A stretch of 64,000 bases of DNA, from NCBI RefSeq assembly GCF_900110605.1, contig NZ_FOFI01000001.1, forward strand, positions 186,001 to 250,000. The letters run 5' to 3'. The notes beneath the pieces are model-generated. The model was not told where the DNA came from, ran no database searches, and worked only from the letters and a program-made list of their open reading frames with translations. The translations under genes were made by a program, and so were the position numbers. How positions within the stretch are numbered: the first letter of the stretch is position 1; every line of letters starts with the position of its first letter. Source of the DNA: Epilithonimonas lactis (GTDB taxonomy: Bacteria > Bacteroidota > Bacteroidia > Flavobacteriales > Weeksellaceae). Positions 27,043-36,487 of the stretch are shown here, in pieces.

Positions 27043-27555
27043 TTAAAATGTTCCAACTTTACTGTCATCGATGTTATATTTTGCAATAACTTCCTCGTAA
27101 GACATTTTTCGGATATCCTCAACGTTGGCATTTTTTCCAAAAACAGCAGGTACCAATACCACTCTGAATCTTTGATTGTTCAAATATTGTGGTGTCGTGC
27201 TGATGTCATAAGTTCCACCTGCGTAAATCAAGAAATCATTTTTTGTAAAATCGAAATCATAGTCCAATTCTCCTTGCTCCAAGTAAAGTGTTCTTGGGAT
27301 TGGCTGCCAAACTACAGCACCGTTTTCGGTACCAGCTTGTCTGTAGATCACAACATAATCTTGGTCCAATAAAGGATTGTTGAATGCTTGATCGTAGAAC
27401 CAACCGTCAGTTGCATTGAATTTGAAATTTACATTAAGGTCATATACTGCAGGATATTCCACATCAACATTTACATAATCGTCGTCGTCATCTTTACAGC
27501 TAAAGATAAATATACTGGAAATCAGTATCAATAAAAGGGGAAGGAACTTTTTCAT
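27043..27555 (-). CDS. lipoprotein of unknown function
   Basis: The 170-residue protein starts MKKFLPLLLILISSIFIFSC followed by KDDDDDY: a lipoprotein signal with Cys 20 and an acidic, Asp-rich stretch right after it, which in Bacteroidota is compatible with surface export of lipoproteins. The mature part is beta-rich (YPAVYDLNVNFKFNATDGWF, VVWQPIPRTLYLEQG). I recognise no family. It stands alone and has its own terminator. An envelope role is the only safe inference. Confidence 0.75.
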   Translation of the reverse strand: MKKFLPLLLILISSIFIFSCKDDDDDYVNVDVEYPAVYDLNVNFKFNATDGWFYDQAFNNPLLDQDYVVIYRQAGTENGAVVWQPIPRTLYLEQGELDYDFDFTKNDFLIYAGGTYDISTTPQYLNNQRFRVVLVPAVFGKNANVEDIRKMSYEEVIAKYNIDDSKVGTF

Positions 27556-27671
27556 AAGTTTAAAGTATTTACGTTATAAATTTTATTACAAATAACAGAC
27601 CATAAAAATAGCCATTTTCAGCGGAATTAATATCTTTATGGAAAGTTTCTAAAATTTTAGATATCAAAAAA

Positions 27672-29423
27672 ATGAAAAGGTTAAGTCTTATAATAATAAC
27701 TTTTATTTCGCAGTTTTATTTCCCTCAATACCAACCAAAAAATCTTTCCAGTTCCGACCTCAAAAAAGCCAACGATTGGGTTGATAAAACCTACAATGCG
27801 CTTTCACAGGAGGAAAAACTCGGTCAGCTTTTCATCGTTGCACTTTACACGAACAAGGACGAAGCACACATCAATCAAATCCGAAATATCGTTTTGAATG
27901 ATAAAATCGGTGGATTGATTCTGATGCAAGACGATGCAACGAGAGAAATTAATTTGGTCAACGAATTTCAGTCCAAGTCAAAAGTGCCTTTGATGATTGG
28001 GATGGATGCAGAATGGGGCGTTTTCCAGAGGATTGCAAAAGCACACAAATATCCTTGGGCAATTACGTTGGGAGCGATTCAGGATAAAAATCTGATTCAC
28101 GATATGGCATCCAAAATTGCTGAAGATTGCAAGAGAATGGGCATCAATTGGGATTTTGCGCCCGTTGTGGATGTGAATACGAATCCAAACAATCCAATCA
28201 TCGGCAACAGAAGTTTCGGTTCTGATGTCAATAATGTGGTGAGTTCCGCTTTGGCATATTCCAACGGTTTGCAGGACAACAAAGTGCTGGGAGCAATCAA
28301 GCATTTTCCTGGTCACGGCGACACGGACAAAGATTCCCACTTGGATTTGCCAGTCGTTTCCCACAATATGGAACGGTTGGAAAAAACTGAACTTGCACCT
28401 TTCAAAGCATTGATGGACAAAGGAATTGGTGGCGTAATGGTTGCGCATCTCTACGTTCCAAGTCTTGAAAGCGAAAAAGGAATTCCAGCTTCGATTTCCA
28501 AAAAAATCATCACTGGATTATTAAAAGAAAAATACGGGTACAAAGGCTTGATTATCACCGATGCGCTCAATATGGGCGCGGTTGCAAACAAGTTCAAAGC
28601 GGGAGAATTGGATGCGTTGGCATTCAAAGCCGGGAATGATATTATGTTGTTTTCGCAGGATGTTGCGACCGGAAAAAGATTGATTCAAAAAGCGATTGAT
28701 AATAAAGAAATTTCTCAACGTAGGGTAGAAGAGAGCGTGAAGAAAATTCTCTTGACCAAATATTTTTTAGGTCTAGATAAATATTCCAACGTCAATCCGG
28801 AAAATATCAATGAAGATTTGAACAACGCTTCACATTCCGAAGTTGTTCAGAAAATGTACTCCAACGCTTTGACATTAATTAAAGATGACAAAAAGTTGTT
28901 GCCTCTCGATTGCAAAGAGACTTATTATTATGTTCCATTGGAAGAAGCGCCTTACGAAACTTTCCTCAATCAATTAAACACAGGAACAACTATTATTCTA
29001 AAAAAAGCTTCGGAAATCAATTCAATTCCGGCGAATTCGAAAGTAATTGTTGGTTTTCATAAAGACAATTCGACAGCTTACAAACCTTATAAAATTTCGG
29101 ATTCAAGCAAAAAGATTCTTTCAGATTTAAGCAAAAATCAAACTGTCATTCTTGATGTTTTCGGAAGTCCATACGCTTTGAAAGATATTGATATTTCTAA
29201 AGTTTCCACAGTCTTAGTTTCTTACGAAAATAATGACGATGCGATGAAAGCCACAGCCAACGGACTTTTAGGTCAAACTAAAATCTGGGGAAGACTTCCC
29301 GTTTTGGTCAATGACAATTTAAAATTTGGAATGGGAATGGATATTGACGCTAAAATCCCAGCCAATCAAACCGATAGAAAAAATAGTTCGGAAACGAAGA
29401 ATTTGAAGAAAGTTATTGAGTAA
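27672..29423 (+). CDS. glycoside hydrolase family 3 protein, beta-N-acetylglucosaminidase-like
   Basis: The 583-residue protein has a signal sequence (MKRLSLIIITFISQFYFPQY) and a GH3 TIM-barrel domain. The NagZ-type motif KHFPGHGDTDKDSH (around residues 210-223) holds the His/Asp dyad seen in GH3 N-acetylglucosaminidases. The nucleophile Asp is in LIITDALNMGAV near residue 297. A second alpha/beta domain occupies the C-terminal 200 residues. Family members remove terminal GlcNAc from chitin or peptidoglycan fragments. The signal sequence places it outside the cytoplasm, unlike E. coli NagZ. The next gene, a lipoprotein, begins 12 bases later. Confidence 0.87.
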   Translation: MKRLSLIIITFISQFYFPQYQPKNLSSSDLKKANDWVDKTYNALSQEEKLGQLFIVALYTNKDEAHINQIRNIVLNDKIGGLILMQDDATREINLVNEFQSKSKVPLMIGMDAEWGVFQRIAKAHKYPWAITLGAIQDKNLIHDMASKIAEDCKRMGINWDFAPVVDVNTNPNNPIIGNRSFGSDVNNVVSSALAYSNGLQDNKVLGAIKHFPGHGDTDKDSHLDLPVVSHNMERLEKTELAPFKALMDKGIGGVMVAHLYVPSLESEKGIPASISKKIITGLLKEKYGYKGLIITDALNMGAVANKFKAGELDALAFKAGNDIMLFSQDVATGKRLIQKAIDNKEISQRRVEESVKKILLTKYFLGLDKYSNVNPENINEDLNNASHSEVVQKMYSNALTLIKDDKKLLPLDCKETYYYVPLEEAPYETFLNQLNTGTTIILKKASEINSIPANSKVIVGFHKDNSTAYKPYKISDSSKKILSDLSKNQTVILDVFGSPYALKDIDISKVSTVLVSYENNDDAMKATANGLLGQTKIWGRLPVLVNDNLKFGMGMDIDAKIPANQTDRKNSSETKNLKKVIE

Positions 29424-29435
29424 TTTTGGAATAAA

Positions 29436-29972
29436 ATGAGATTTGTAATAATTTTTTTCACTTTGATTATTGTTCTTTCTTGTTCAAAAAAAGAAAAGGA
29501 TTTGACAGTCGAAGTTGAATTAATAAACTCAAATCTGACTAAGTTTAATAATGAAAATATGCTGGCTTATCAACCATCAAAAATAGGTTACAAGGTAAAG
29601 GCAACGGTCAAAAATAATACAAATAAAGAAATTGAATTTTGGACAATGTCTTGTTCTTTTGTACAAGATTTTACAACCAATAACAAAAACAAATTACTGT
29701 TAACGTTATTACCTACAAATTGTGATTCCAATTATCCGATGACTCATTTACTAAAACCTGACGAATTTAAAGATTTTGAGTTTTATATTTTGAAAGATGA
29801 TAATATTATTGATAAAAAGATAAATGATGAACTATCAAAAACAAAAGTGGGTCTAGTAATAAGAGCAGAAACCAATGATGTATATAATAATTTTGACGAT
29901 TATTTAAGAAATGTGGATTCAGGAAAGAACATCAAAATAATTTGGTCGGATGAGATTGATTTGAGTAAGTAA
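29436..29972 (+). CDS. lipoprotein of unknown function
   Basis: The 178-residue protein has a lipoprotein signal (MRFVIIFFTLIIVLSC, Cys 16) and a mature part rich in Asn, Lys and Asp with Ig-like strand spacing (YKVKATVKNNTNKEIEFWTMSC). No family is recognised. It begins 12 bases after the GH3 gene and is probably co-transcribed. Its codons are more AT-rich than the neighbouring bshA, which hints at an orphan or less constrained gene. Confidence 0.7.
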   Translation: MRFVIIFFTLIIVLSCSKKEKDLTVEVELINSNLTKFNNENMLAYQPSKIGYKVKATVKNNTNKEIEFWTMSCSFVQDFTTNNKNKLLLTLLPTNCDSNYPMTHLLKPDEFKDFEFYILKDDNIIDKKINDELSKTKVGLVIRAETNDVYNNFDDYLRNVDSGKNIKIIWSDEIDLSK

Positions 29973-30043
29973 TTTTGAGATAATTAATATAAATCAAATA
30001 AAAAGTCATTATACTTTTTACATAATACATTGTACATAAAAAA

Positions 30044-31201
30044 ATGAAAATAGGAATACTTTGCTATCCAACCTACGGCGGAAGCGGAATTGTGGCGACA
30101 GAATTAGGAATGAGTCTGGCCGACAAAGGCTATGAAGTACATTTTATAAGTTCAGCATTGCCAGCGCGTTTGGACGTTACCAATCCGAACATTTTCTTCC
30201 ACAAAGTGAATGTTCAGACTTATCCGCTGTTCCAATATCAACCTTACGATATCGCCTTGTCATCGATGATTTACCGCGTTGTCAACCTTTACAAATTGGA
30301 TATTTTGCACGCGCATTATGCGATTCCTTACGCTTACGCCGCGTTCACGGCAAAGCAAATGTTGAAGGCCGAACACAAAGATGTACCTTTGGTGACGACG
30401 CTTCACGGGACAGATATAACATTGGTTGGCCAACATCCAAGCTACAAACACGCTGTCGAATTCTCTATCAATCAGAGTGATACAATAACTTCGGTTTCCG
30501 AAAGTTTGAAAAAAGATACGCTCCAGTTTTTCAATATTCACAAAGAGATTCAGGTAATTACCAATTTTATTGATAATTCTGTTTTCGATGATTGCAAAAC
30601 TTGCCAAAGAGAACAGTTTGCCAGCGACGACGAAAAAATCCTAATTCACGTTTCCAATCTCCGTCCAGTAAAGAGAATTCAGGATGTTTTGGAGATTTTC
30701 AGAAATGTCAATAGAAAGGTACAATCAAAACTCGTCATCATCGGAGAAGGTCCTGAAATGGAGAAAATCAACCAGTTTTTGGAAGAAAATCCAGAATTGA
30801 TTGGTAAAATAAAATTACTTGGAAAAGTCAACGACCTTTATAGGATTTTACAACTTTCAGACGTCTTTCTTTTGCCTTCCGAGCAGGAAAGTTTCGGATT
30901 GGCGGCTTTGGAAGCGATGGCAGCAAAAACGCCGGTAATCAGCAGTAATGCGGGTGGAATTCCCGAAGTTAATATCCAAGGCGAAACTGGTTTCCTGGCT
31001 GAAATCGGAAATGTGGAAGCGATGTCCAATTACTGCATCAAACTTTTGAGCAACGAAGAGCTTCTTGCAGAAATGAAAAAGAATGCGAAAGCACAAGCAC
31101 TGAAATTTGACCTCAAAAACATCCTTCCAATCTACATCGAAATGTATGAAACGACGATTGCGAAGTTTGAAGAAGCGAAGTTGATTGGCGCTGGGAATTA
31201 A
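30044..31201 (+). CDS. bshA: N-acetyl-alpha-D-glucosaminyl L-malate synthase BshA
   Basis: The 385-residue protein is a GT4 glycosyltransferase with the BshA signature N-terminus MKIGILCYPTYGGSGIVATE. It also has the conserved TTLHGTDITLVG, the donor-site EQESFGLAALEAMA and SNAGGIPEVN. BshA joins UDP-GlcNAc and L-malate in the first step of bacillithiol synthesis, the main low-molecular-weight thiol in many Bacteroidota and Firmicutes. The length matches the family. No bshB or bshC gene is in the window. A small lipoprotein gene follows 11 bases downstream. Confidence 0.93.
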   Translation: MKIGILCYPTYGGSGIVATELGMSLADKGYEVHFISSALPARLDVTNPNIFFHKVNVQTYPLFQYQPYDIALSSMIYRVVNLYKLDILHAHYAIPYAYAAFTAKQMLKAEHKDVPLVTTLHGTDITLVGQHPSYKHAVEFSINQSDTITSVSESLKKDTLQFFNIHKEIQVITNFIDNSVFDDCKTCQREQFASDDEKILIHVSNLRPVKRIQDVLEIFRNVNRKVQSKLVIIGEGPEMEKINQFLEENPELIGKIKLLGKVNDLYRILQLSDVFLLPSEQESFGLAALEAMAAKTPVISSNAGGIPEVNIQGETGFLAEIGNVEAMSNYCIKLLSNEELLAEMKKNAKAQALKFDLKNILPIYIEMYETTIAKFEEAKLIGAGN

Positions 31202-31212
31202 ATAGAATTTTA

Positions 31213-31695
31213 ATGAAAAGAATTGGTTTTTTAATCTTGATTTTTAGTGTAATTTCTTGCTCCAACAAATACAAAAATTATTATAATCTTCACAGACTAA
31301 AGCCTAAAGACTTTGAAACGAAGACTTCAATATCAAATAAAAATAAAGATTTAATTTATATTTATTCTTTTAATAATAATATCTTAAATAAAGAAATTAA
31401 TGGCTTTGAAAGTTTAACTTTCAATAAAATAATGGGAGAAAAGATTTATATCAAGACCGAAGAAAGAAACAGAAAGAAATATACTTTTTCGAATAATTCG
31501 TCAATGTATTTTAGAGAATTTGATTTTATTCTTCAAAATTATTTAGATGGAAATTTGGAATATTTACTTTCTTTAGAAGATTCTTTTAGTAGTTCTGAAG
31601 TTGGTTCTTATTTTTATATTTTTGATTTTGAAAAACATAAAGTTTATAAGATTAATGCTATTGCTTTTGATAATAAAGGAAAGTTAATTCAATAA
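31213..31695 (+). CDS. small AT-rich lipoprotein gene, unknown function
   Basis: The 160-residue protein has a lipoprotein signal (MKRIGFLILIFSVISC, Cys 16), then a Lys/Asn/Tyr-rich mature part with no recognisable domain. The gene is strikingly AT-rich: bases 31321-31380 contain only six G or C. That differs from bshA just upstream and DUF2851 downstream. It begins 11 bases after bshA and is followed by a strong terminator. An orphan or recently acquired gene is plausible. Confidence 0.65.
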   Translation: MKRIGFLILIFSVISCSNKYKNYYNLHRLKPKDFETKTSISNKNKDLIYIYSFNNNILNKEINGFESLTFNKIMGEKIYIKTEERNRKKYTFSNNSSMYFREFDFILQNYLDGNLEYLLSLEDSFSSSEVGSYFYIFDFEKHKVYKINAIAFDNKGKLIQ

Positions 31696-31728
31696 AAGTT
31701 TTTGTGAGATTTAAGAATTTTATAACTT

Positions 31729-31766
31729 AACCCTTTCGAAGTCACGCACTTTGAAAGGGTTTTTGT
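31729..31766 (+). terminator. terminator after the AT-rich lipoprotein gene
   Basis: Stem AACCCTTTC-AAGT / ACTT-GAAAGGGTT with one mismatch and a short loop, then TTTT. It separates the bshA group from the DUF2851 gene. Confidence 0.8.
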
Positions 31767-31787
31767 TTAACAGAAGTCAATACACAA

Positions 31788-33056
31788 ATGAATGAAGAAA
31801 TATTACAATATCTCTGGAATTTTAAGAAATTCCGGAGTTTCGATTTTGTTTCCGTCGATGGAAAGAACATTGAAATCTTAGAATTCGGCGAATGGAATAA
31901 GAATTCGGGACCGGATTTTTTGTTTGCAAAGATTAAAATTGACAACATCATTTTCGCCGGAAACATCGAGATTCACACCAAAGCATCGGATTGGTTTTTC
32001 CACAACCATTCCGGAAATCCCGAGTTTGGGAATCTGATTCTTCACGCCGTTTACATCAACGATTGCGAAATTCCTGAATTGGAAAACCAACAGATTCCGA
32101 CCTTGGAACTCAAGGATTATATTGATGAAACCTTGATTCAGAAACATCAGAATTTGAGAGAAGAACATTCATTTATTCCGTGCGAGAATTTGTTTGATAA
32201 AGATAAAATCCCATTGTTTTTTGAAGAAGAAGTTTTGCTGAAAAAATTAGATTTCAAATCGGAAGCTTTGGAATTATCATTAAAGAAAAATCAAAATAAT
32301 TATGAAGCGGTTCTGTTTCAACAATTGGCTTATACGTTTGGATTGAAAGTCAACGCGGAGATTTTTCTTCAATTGGCGGAAAGTCTGGACTTTTCTGTCA
32401 TTCAAAAAATCAAACAGAATAAAGTTCAGTTGGAAGCTTTGCTATTCGGGATTTGTAATTTTCTGGATGAGCCAAAAGATGAAATGATGAAAGTCTGGAA
32501 ACGGGAATTTGATTTTCTGAAAGTGAAATTCAATTTGTCAGAAGTTAGAATCAATCCAAAATTCTCAAAACTCCGTCCACCAAATTTCCCTACGATTCGG
32601 CTTTCCCAATTGACGAATCTTTATCATTCTCAGCCCAATCTTTTTTCTAAGATTATTGAAGCGAAAATGATTGATGATTTGTATTTGATTTTCGACAATA
32701 TTTCAGCTTCGGAATATTGGGACCATCATTTTAATTTTGGGAAAATTTCACCGGTTGAAAGTCAGAAATTGTTGAGCAAAGATTTCATCGATTTGATTAT
32801 CATTAATGCGATTCTACCCATCAAATATTTTTATCAAAAGAATCACAATCCGGAAATTGTAGATGATATTTTTGACTTCTACAAACAGCTGAAGTCGGAG
32901 AAGAATTCTGTTCTGGATGAATGGAAAAACTTGGGTGTGAAATTTGAAAATGCTTTGCAGACACAGGCTTTTCTTTACCAATACAAAACATTTTGCAGTC
33001 AGAAAAAATGCTTAAATTGCAGTATCGGTTTTCAGTTGTTGAAGAGCCACGATTAA
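31788..33056 (+). CDS. DUF2851 family protein
   Basis: The 422-residue protein begins MNEEILQYLWNFKKF and carries the conserved N-terminal block of DUF2851: NIEILEFGEWNKNSGPDFLF, then IEIHTKASDWFFHNH and NLILHAVYINDCEIP. The spacing of Asp, Glu and His (GPDF, EIHTK, HNHS) recalls a nuclease-like metal site, but no activity is established that I know of. It ends in a cysteine-containing segment (KKCLNCSIGFQLLKSH). It is common in Bacteroidota. A PspC-like gene begins 15 bases downstream. Confidence 0.85.
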   Translation: MNEEILQYLWNFKKFRSFDFVSVDGKNIEILEFGEWNKNSGPDFLFAKIKIDNIIFAGNIEIHTKASDWFFHNHSGNPEFGNLILHAVYINDCEIPELENQQIPTLELKDYIDETLIQKHQNLREEHSFIPCENLFDKDKIPLFFEEEVLLKKLDFKSEALELSLKKNQNNYEAVLFQQLAYTFGLKVNAEIFLQLAESLDFSVIQKIKQNKVQLEALLFGICNFLDEPKDEMMKVWKREFDFLKVKFNLSEVRINPKFSKLRPPNFPTIRLSQLTNLYHSQPNLFSKIIEAKMIDDLYLIFDNISASEYWDHHFNFGKISPVESQKLLSKDFIDLIIINAILPIKYFYQKNHNPEIVDDIFDFYKQLKSEKNSVLDEWKNLGVKFENALQTQAFLYQYKTFCSQKKCLNCSIGFQLLKSHD

Positions 33057-33071
33057 AGTAATACATCCAAA

Positions 33072-33308
33072 ATGAAAGAGCCAATTGTAATCAACGGAAT
33101 GCGCCACAAAATGGAACGAGAATGGTTTGGCGTACTCACAAGATACGGAACCAAACTCGGAATTCCTGTTTCGAAACTGCGTGTTTTCTTTATTTATTCT
33201 ACGTTTGCGACGGCTGGGATTTTCTTTTTGTTTTATCTTGGATTGGCTTTTATGCTCTGGATTAAGGATTGTATTGTGACGAAGAGACCGAGTGTTTTTG
33301 ATTTGTAA
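33072..33308 (+). CDS. small PspC-domain-like membrane protein
   Basis: The 78-residue protein has a cytoplasmic N-terminus that includes WFGVLTRYGTKLGIPVSKLR, then one or two membrane segments (VFFIYSTFATAGIFFLFYLGLAF). GVxxxLGxxxxxSxxxxRxxF followed by membrane helices is the PspC pattern. It lies 15 bases after the DUF2851 gene and probably shares its transcript. PspC proteins act in envelope stress responses, but this single short protein has no other psp gene beside it. The role is uncertain. Confidence 0.78.
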   Translation: MKEPIVINGMRHKMEREWFGVLTRYGTKLGIPVSKLRVFFIYSTFATAGIFFLFYLGLAFMLWIKDCIVTKRPSVFDL

Positions 33309-33317
33309 ATAATTTTA

Positions 33318-33357
33318 TTTCTCGCAGATTTAGCAAATTTTGCAGATTTCAGCTTAA
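33318..33357 (+). repeat. CTCGCAGATTT-type repeat, half copy
   Basis: Reads CTCGCAGATTTAGCAAAT then TTTGCAGATTTCAGC. The same CTCGCAGATTT core opens the longer inverted repeat at 43258-43335. Confidence 0.5.
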
Positions 33358-33364
33358 ACATCAT

Positions 33365-33442
33365 ATTGTCATTCCGCAGGAATCTCAACAATCTAGATTG
33401 ACTTCGTCGAACCACTTCCTTAGGTTTCCTACGGAATGACAA
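33365..33442. repeat. REP-like palindrome (GTCATTCC family), copy 1
   Basis: Outer arms TTGTCATTCCGCAGGAATCT and its imperfect complement AGGTTTCCTACGGAATGACAA flank a loop containing GACTTCGTCGAACC. The same arms occur at 50877-50944. It lies between two gene ends and is not coding. Confidence 0.8.
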
Positions 33443-33480
33443 ACGCTTTATTTGTGACAAATGATGTTTTGTACTGAAAT

Positions 33481-33570
33481 CCGCAGCCCGGCTTGAGTGG
33501 AAATCCTTTTTTGTGGCTGGAAAGGCGGTGGCAAAAAGATTGGGAACGGAAGACGGAATAGCTGCCCAAA
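33481..33570 (-). repeat. diverged GC-richer intergenic element, copy A
   Basis: On the minus strand it runs from GGGCAGCTATTCCGTCTTCC to GGATTTCCACTCAAGCCGGG. It is richer in G+C than the AT-rich flanks and contains no gene of its own. Related blocks with the same ends occur at 47011-47105 and 61681-61792. An open frame crossing it has no recognisable product. Confidence 0.55.
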
Positions 33571-33582
33571 TCATTTCCAAAC

Positions 33583-33618
33583 AAAAAATCCGATTGAAAA
33601 ACTCAACCGGATTTGTAT
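33583..33618 (-). terminator. terminator after sdhB
   Basis: Stem AAATCCG-TTGA / TCAA-CGGATTT with one mismatch and loop AAAAC; the minus strand continues in a T-run. It lies about 50 bases past the sdhB stop. Confidence 0.8.
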
Positions 33619-33665
33619 TTTGATATATTAGTCTAAATTCTAATATCTAACTTCTAAAATCTAGA

Positions 33666-34439
33666 TTATGGATTTGCAGTTTTAAGGTTTGCAGATGCAT
33701 ATTCTCTGTTCATTCTTGCGATGTTCTCTAGAGAGATTCCTTTCGGACATTCTACTTCACAAGCGCCAGTGTTGGAACAGTTTCCGAAGCCTTCTTCGTC
33801 CATTGCTTTTACCATATTCAGAACTCTTCTCTTAGCTTCTACACGACCTTGCGGCAACAATGCGAACTGAGATACTTTTGCACCAACGAACAACATTGCA
33901 GAACCGTTTTTACAAGAAGCCACACAAGCGCCACAACCGATACACGCTGCAGCATCCATCGCTTTGTCAGCGTCTTCTTTCGGAACCAGGATTGCGTTGG
34001 CATCCAACGTGTTTCCGGAAGTATTCACAGAAACGAATCCGCCGGCCGCCATTACTCTGTCAAAAGCACTTCTGTCAACCACCAAATCCTTGATCACTGG
34101 AAAAGCAGCACTTCTCCAAGGTTCGATGTGGATGGTTTCGCCATCTTTGAAATGACGCATATGCAACTGGCAAGTCGTGATTCCTGTATCAGGTCCGTGC
34201 GCTCTACCGTTGATGTAAAGTGAACACATCCCACAGATTCCCTCGCGACAATCGTGGTCAAATGCTACTGGATCTTGTCCGTTGTTGATCAACTGCTCGT
34301 TTAGGATATCCAACATTTCCAGGAATGAAGAATCCGTGGAAACGTCAGCTAATTTATAGCTTTCGAACTGACCTTTCGTTTTATTATTTTTTTGTCTCCA
34401 AATTTTCAGCGTAAGATTTAAGCCTTTTTTTGCACTCAT
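33666..34439 (-). CDS. sdhB: succinate dehydrogenase / fumarate reductase iron-sulfur subunit
   Basis: The 257-residue protein has the ferredoxin-type [2Fe-2S] site [20 protein letters not shown] and the C-terminal cluster cysteines [14 protein letters not shown] and CEVECPKGI for the [4Fe-4S] and [3Fe-4S] centres. It passes electrons from the flavin of SdhA to the quinone at SdhC. It is the last gene of the sdhCAB operon, 24 bases after sdhA. The arrangement with a single cytochrome b subunit is the Bacteroidota (type B) form, as in Bacteroides fumarate reductase or flavobacterial succinate dehydrogenase. In an aerobic flavobacterium it most likely works as succinate:menaquinone reductase. 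Confidence 0.95.
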   Translation of the reverse strand: MSAKKGLNLTLKIWRQKNNKTKGQFESYKLADVSTDSSFLEMLDILNEQLINNGQDPVAFDHDCREGICGMCSLYINGRAHGPDTGITTCQLHMRHFKDGETIHIEPWRSAAFPVIKDLVVDRSAFDRVMAAGGFVSVNTSGNTLDANAILVPKEDADKAMDAAACIGCGACVASCKNGSAMLFVGAKVSQFALLPQGRVEAKRRVLNMVKAMDEEGFGNCSNTGACEVECPKGISLENIARMNREYASANLKTANP

Positions 34440-34463
34440 TTTGTATATATTTTTGAATGGAGA

Positions 34464-36473
34464 TTATTTGTAACTTCTTGCTTTAACTTCAATATTCTCG
34501 TACACAAGGTCTTCTTTGTGCGCTACCGATTGATTGATGTCCATACCTTTGTATTCCCAGGCTGCAACGTATTTGTAATTCACATCGTCACGTTCCGCCT
34601 CACCTTCAGGTGTTGCGTGATCTTCACGGAAATGCCCTCCACAAGATTCATTTCTGTTCAGTGCATCAATCGCCATCAATTGTCCTAATTCTAAGAAATC
34701 TGCTACTCTGAATGCTTTCTCCAATTCTGGATTCATATTGTCAGAATCACCAGGAACTCTTACATCTTTCCAGAAGTTGTTTCTCACTTCCTCGATTTCT
34801 TTGATCGCTTCTCTCAAGCCTTCAGGCGTTCTTCCCATCCCAACTTTGTTCCACATGATGTGACCCAATTGTTTGTGGAAGTGATCTACCGTGTGCGTTC
34901 CTTTATTTGTTAAGAAGAAATTGATCTTATCCTTAACTTCTTTCTCAGCTTCGTTGAATTCCGGCGTATCCGTAGAGATTGCGCCAGTTCTGATGTCTGC
35001 AGAAAGATAATCTGCAATCGTGTAAGGTAAAACGAAATATCCATCTGCCAAACCTTGCATCAAAGCAGAAGCTCCAAGTCTGTTGGCACCGTGATCTGAG
35101 AAGTTGGCTTCCCCAATTACGAAACATCCAGGAATTGTAGATTGAAGATTGTAATCCACCCAAACGCCACCCATGGTGTAGTGAACTGCTGGATAGATTT
35201 TCATAGGTGTTTTGTAAGGATCATCGGCAGTGATCTTCTCGTACATTACGAACAAGTTACCGTACTTCTCCTCGATCCAAGCTTTTCCAAGATCATAGAT
35301 CTGCTGATCTGTAGGATTATGAATATGTTTTTCGATAGCGGCCTCTTTACCTTTTTTCATGATTTCTGTAGAGAAATCTAGGTAAACGCCTTCTTTCGTA
35401 TCGTTGTTTTCGATTCCGTATCCAGCATCGCAACGTTCTTTTCCAGCTCTGGAAGCTACATCTCTAGGAACCAAGTTCCCAAATGCAGGATATCTTCTTT
35501 CAAGATAATAATCTCTGTTTTCTTCAGCTATATTTTCTGGTCTCAATTTTCCTTCTCTGATGGCAACAGAATCTTCAATATTTTTAGGAACCCAGATTCT
35601 TCCAGAGTTTCTAAGGGATTCTGACATCAAGGTCAATTTAGATTGCTGCGTTCCGTGAACAGGAATACAAGTCGGGTGGATCTGAACATAACAAGGATTT
35701 GCGAAATACGCTCCTTTTTTATGAATCTTCCAAGCGGCAGAAACGTTGGATCCCATTGCGTTAGTAGAAAGGAAATAAACATTTCCATAACCTCCGGAAG
35801 CAATTACAACGGCGTGTGCAGAATGTTTTTCAATTTCTCCTGTTACAAGGTTTCTTGCGATGATTCCTCTTGCTTTTCCATCAACAATTACAAGATCTAG
35901 CATCTCGTGACGGTTGTGCATTTTGATTCTACCTTTACCGATTTGACGGCTCATTGCAGAATATGCGCCTAATAATAACTGTTGTCCAGTTTGTCCTTTT
36001 GCGTAAAACGTTCTTTTTACCTGAACACCACCGAATGAGCGGTTGTCCAATTGTCCGCCATATTCTCTTCCGAATGGAACACCTTGTGCCACACATTGGT
36101 CGATGATATTTGCAGAAACTTCTGCCAATCTGTAAACGTTACCTTCTCTAGCACGGTAATCTCCACCTTTGATCGTATCGTAGAACAATCTGTAAGTTGA
36201 ATCTCCATCACCTTGGTAATTCTTGGCAGCATTAATACCACCTTGAGCCGCAATAGAGTGTGCTCTTCTTGGAGAATCCTGATAACAGAATGCCTTTACA
36301 TTATAACCTTGCTCGGCAAGCGTCGCAGCAGCAGAACCGCCCGCTAATCCTGTTCCGATGATGATAATATCTATTTTGTCTCGGTTGTTTGGTGCAACCA
36401 AGTTCATGTGATCTTTATGATTTTTCCATTTGTCCTTAAGTGGACCAGCAGGAATTTTGGAATCTAAACCCAT
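34464..36473 (-). CDS. sdhA: succinate dehydrogenase / fumarate reductase flavoprotein subunit
   Basis: The 669-residue protein has the N-terminal FAD dinucleotide site [20 protein letters not shown]. The His-containing flavinylation region is [20 protein letters not shown], and the catalytic segment [12 protein letters not shown] contains an active-site His. The conserved [17 protein letters not shown] follows. It oxidises succinate to fumarate in the TCA cycle, on the cytoplasmic face of the membrane. It sits between sdhC and sdhB in one operon with gaps of 14 and 24 bases. The length is typical for the Bacteroidota form. Confidence 0.96.
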   Translation of the reverse strand: MGLDSKIPAGPLKDKWKNHKDHMNLVAPNNRDKIDIIIIGTGLAGGSAAATLAEQGYNVKAFCYQDSPRRAHSIAAQGGINAAKNYQGDGDSTYRLFYDTIKGGDYRAREGNVYRLAEVSANIIDQCVAQGVPFGREYGGQLDNRSFGGVQVKRTFYAKGQTGQQLLLGAYSAMSRQIGKGRIKMHNRHEMLDLVIVDGKARGIIARNLVTGEIEKHSAHAVVIASGGYGNVYFLSTNAMGSNVSAAWKIHKKGAYFANPCYVQIHPTCIPVHGTQQSKLTLMSESLRNSGRIWVPKNIEDSVAIREGKLRPENIAEENRDYYLERRYPAFGNLVPRDVASRAGKERCDAGYGIENNDTKEGVYLDFSTEIMKKGKEAAIEKHIHNPTDQQIYDLGKAWIEEKYGNLFVMYEKITADDPYKTPMKIYPAVHYTMGGVWVDYNLQSTIPGCFVIGEANFSDHGANRLGASALMQGLADGYFVLPYTIADYLSADIRTGAISTDTPEFNEAEKEVKDKINFFLTNKGTHTVDHFHKQLGHIMWNKVGMGRTPEGLREAIKEIEEVRNNFWKDVRVPGDSDNMNPELEKAFRVADFLELGQLMAIDALNRNESCGGHFREDHATPEGEAERDDVNYKYVAAWEYKGMDINQSVAHKEDLVYENIEVKARSYK

Positions 36474-36487
36474 AATTTATTTTATTA

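Noticed and set aside
33233-33580. Minus-strand frame of 115 codons crossing repeat copy A and the REP element
   Set aside because: It overlaps the PspC-like gene end, two repeats and noncoding sequence, and has no recognisable domain.
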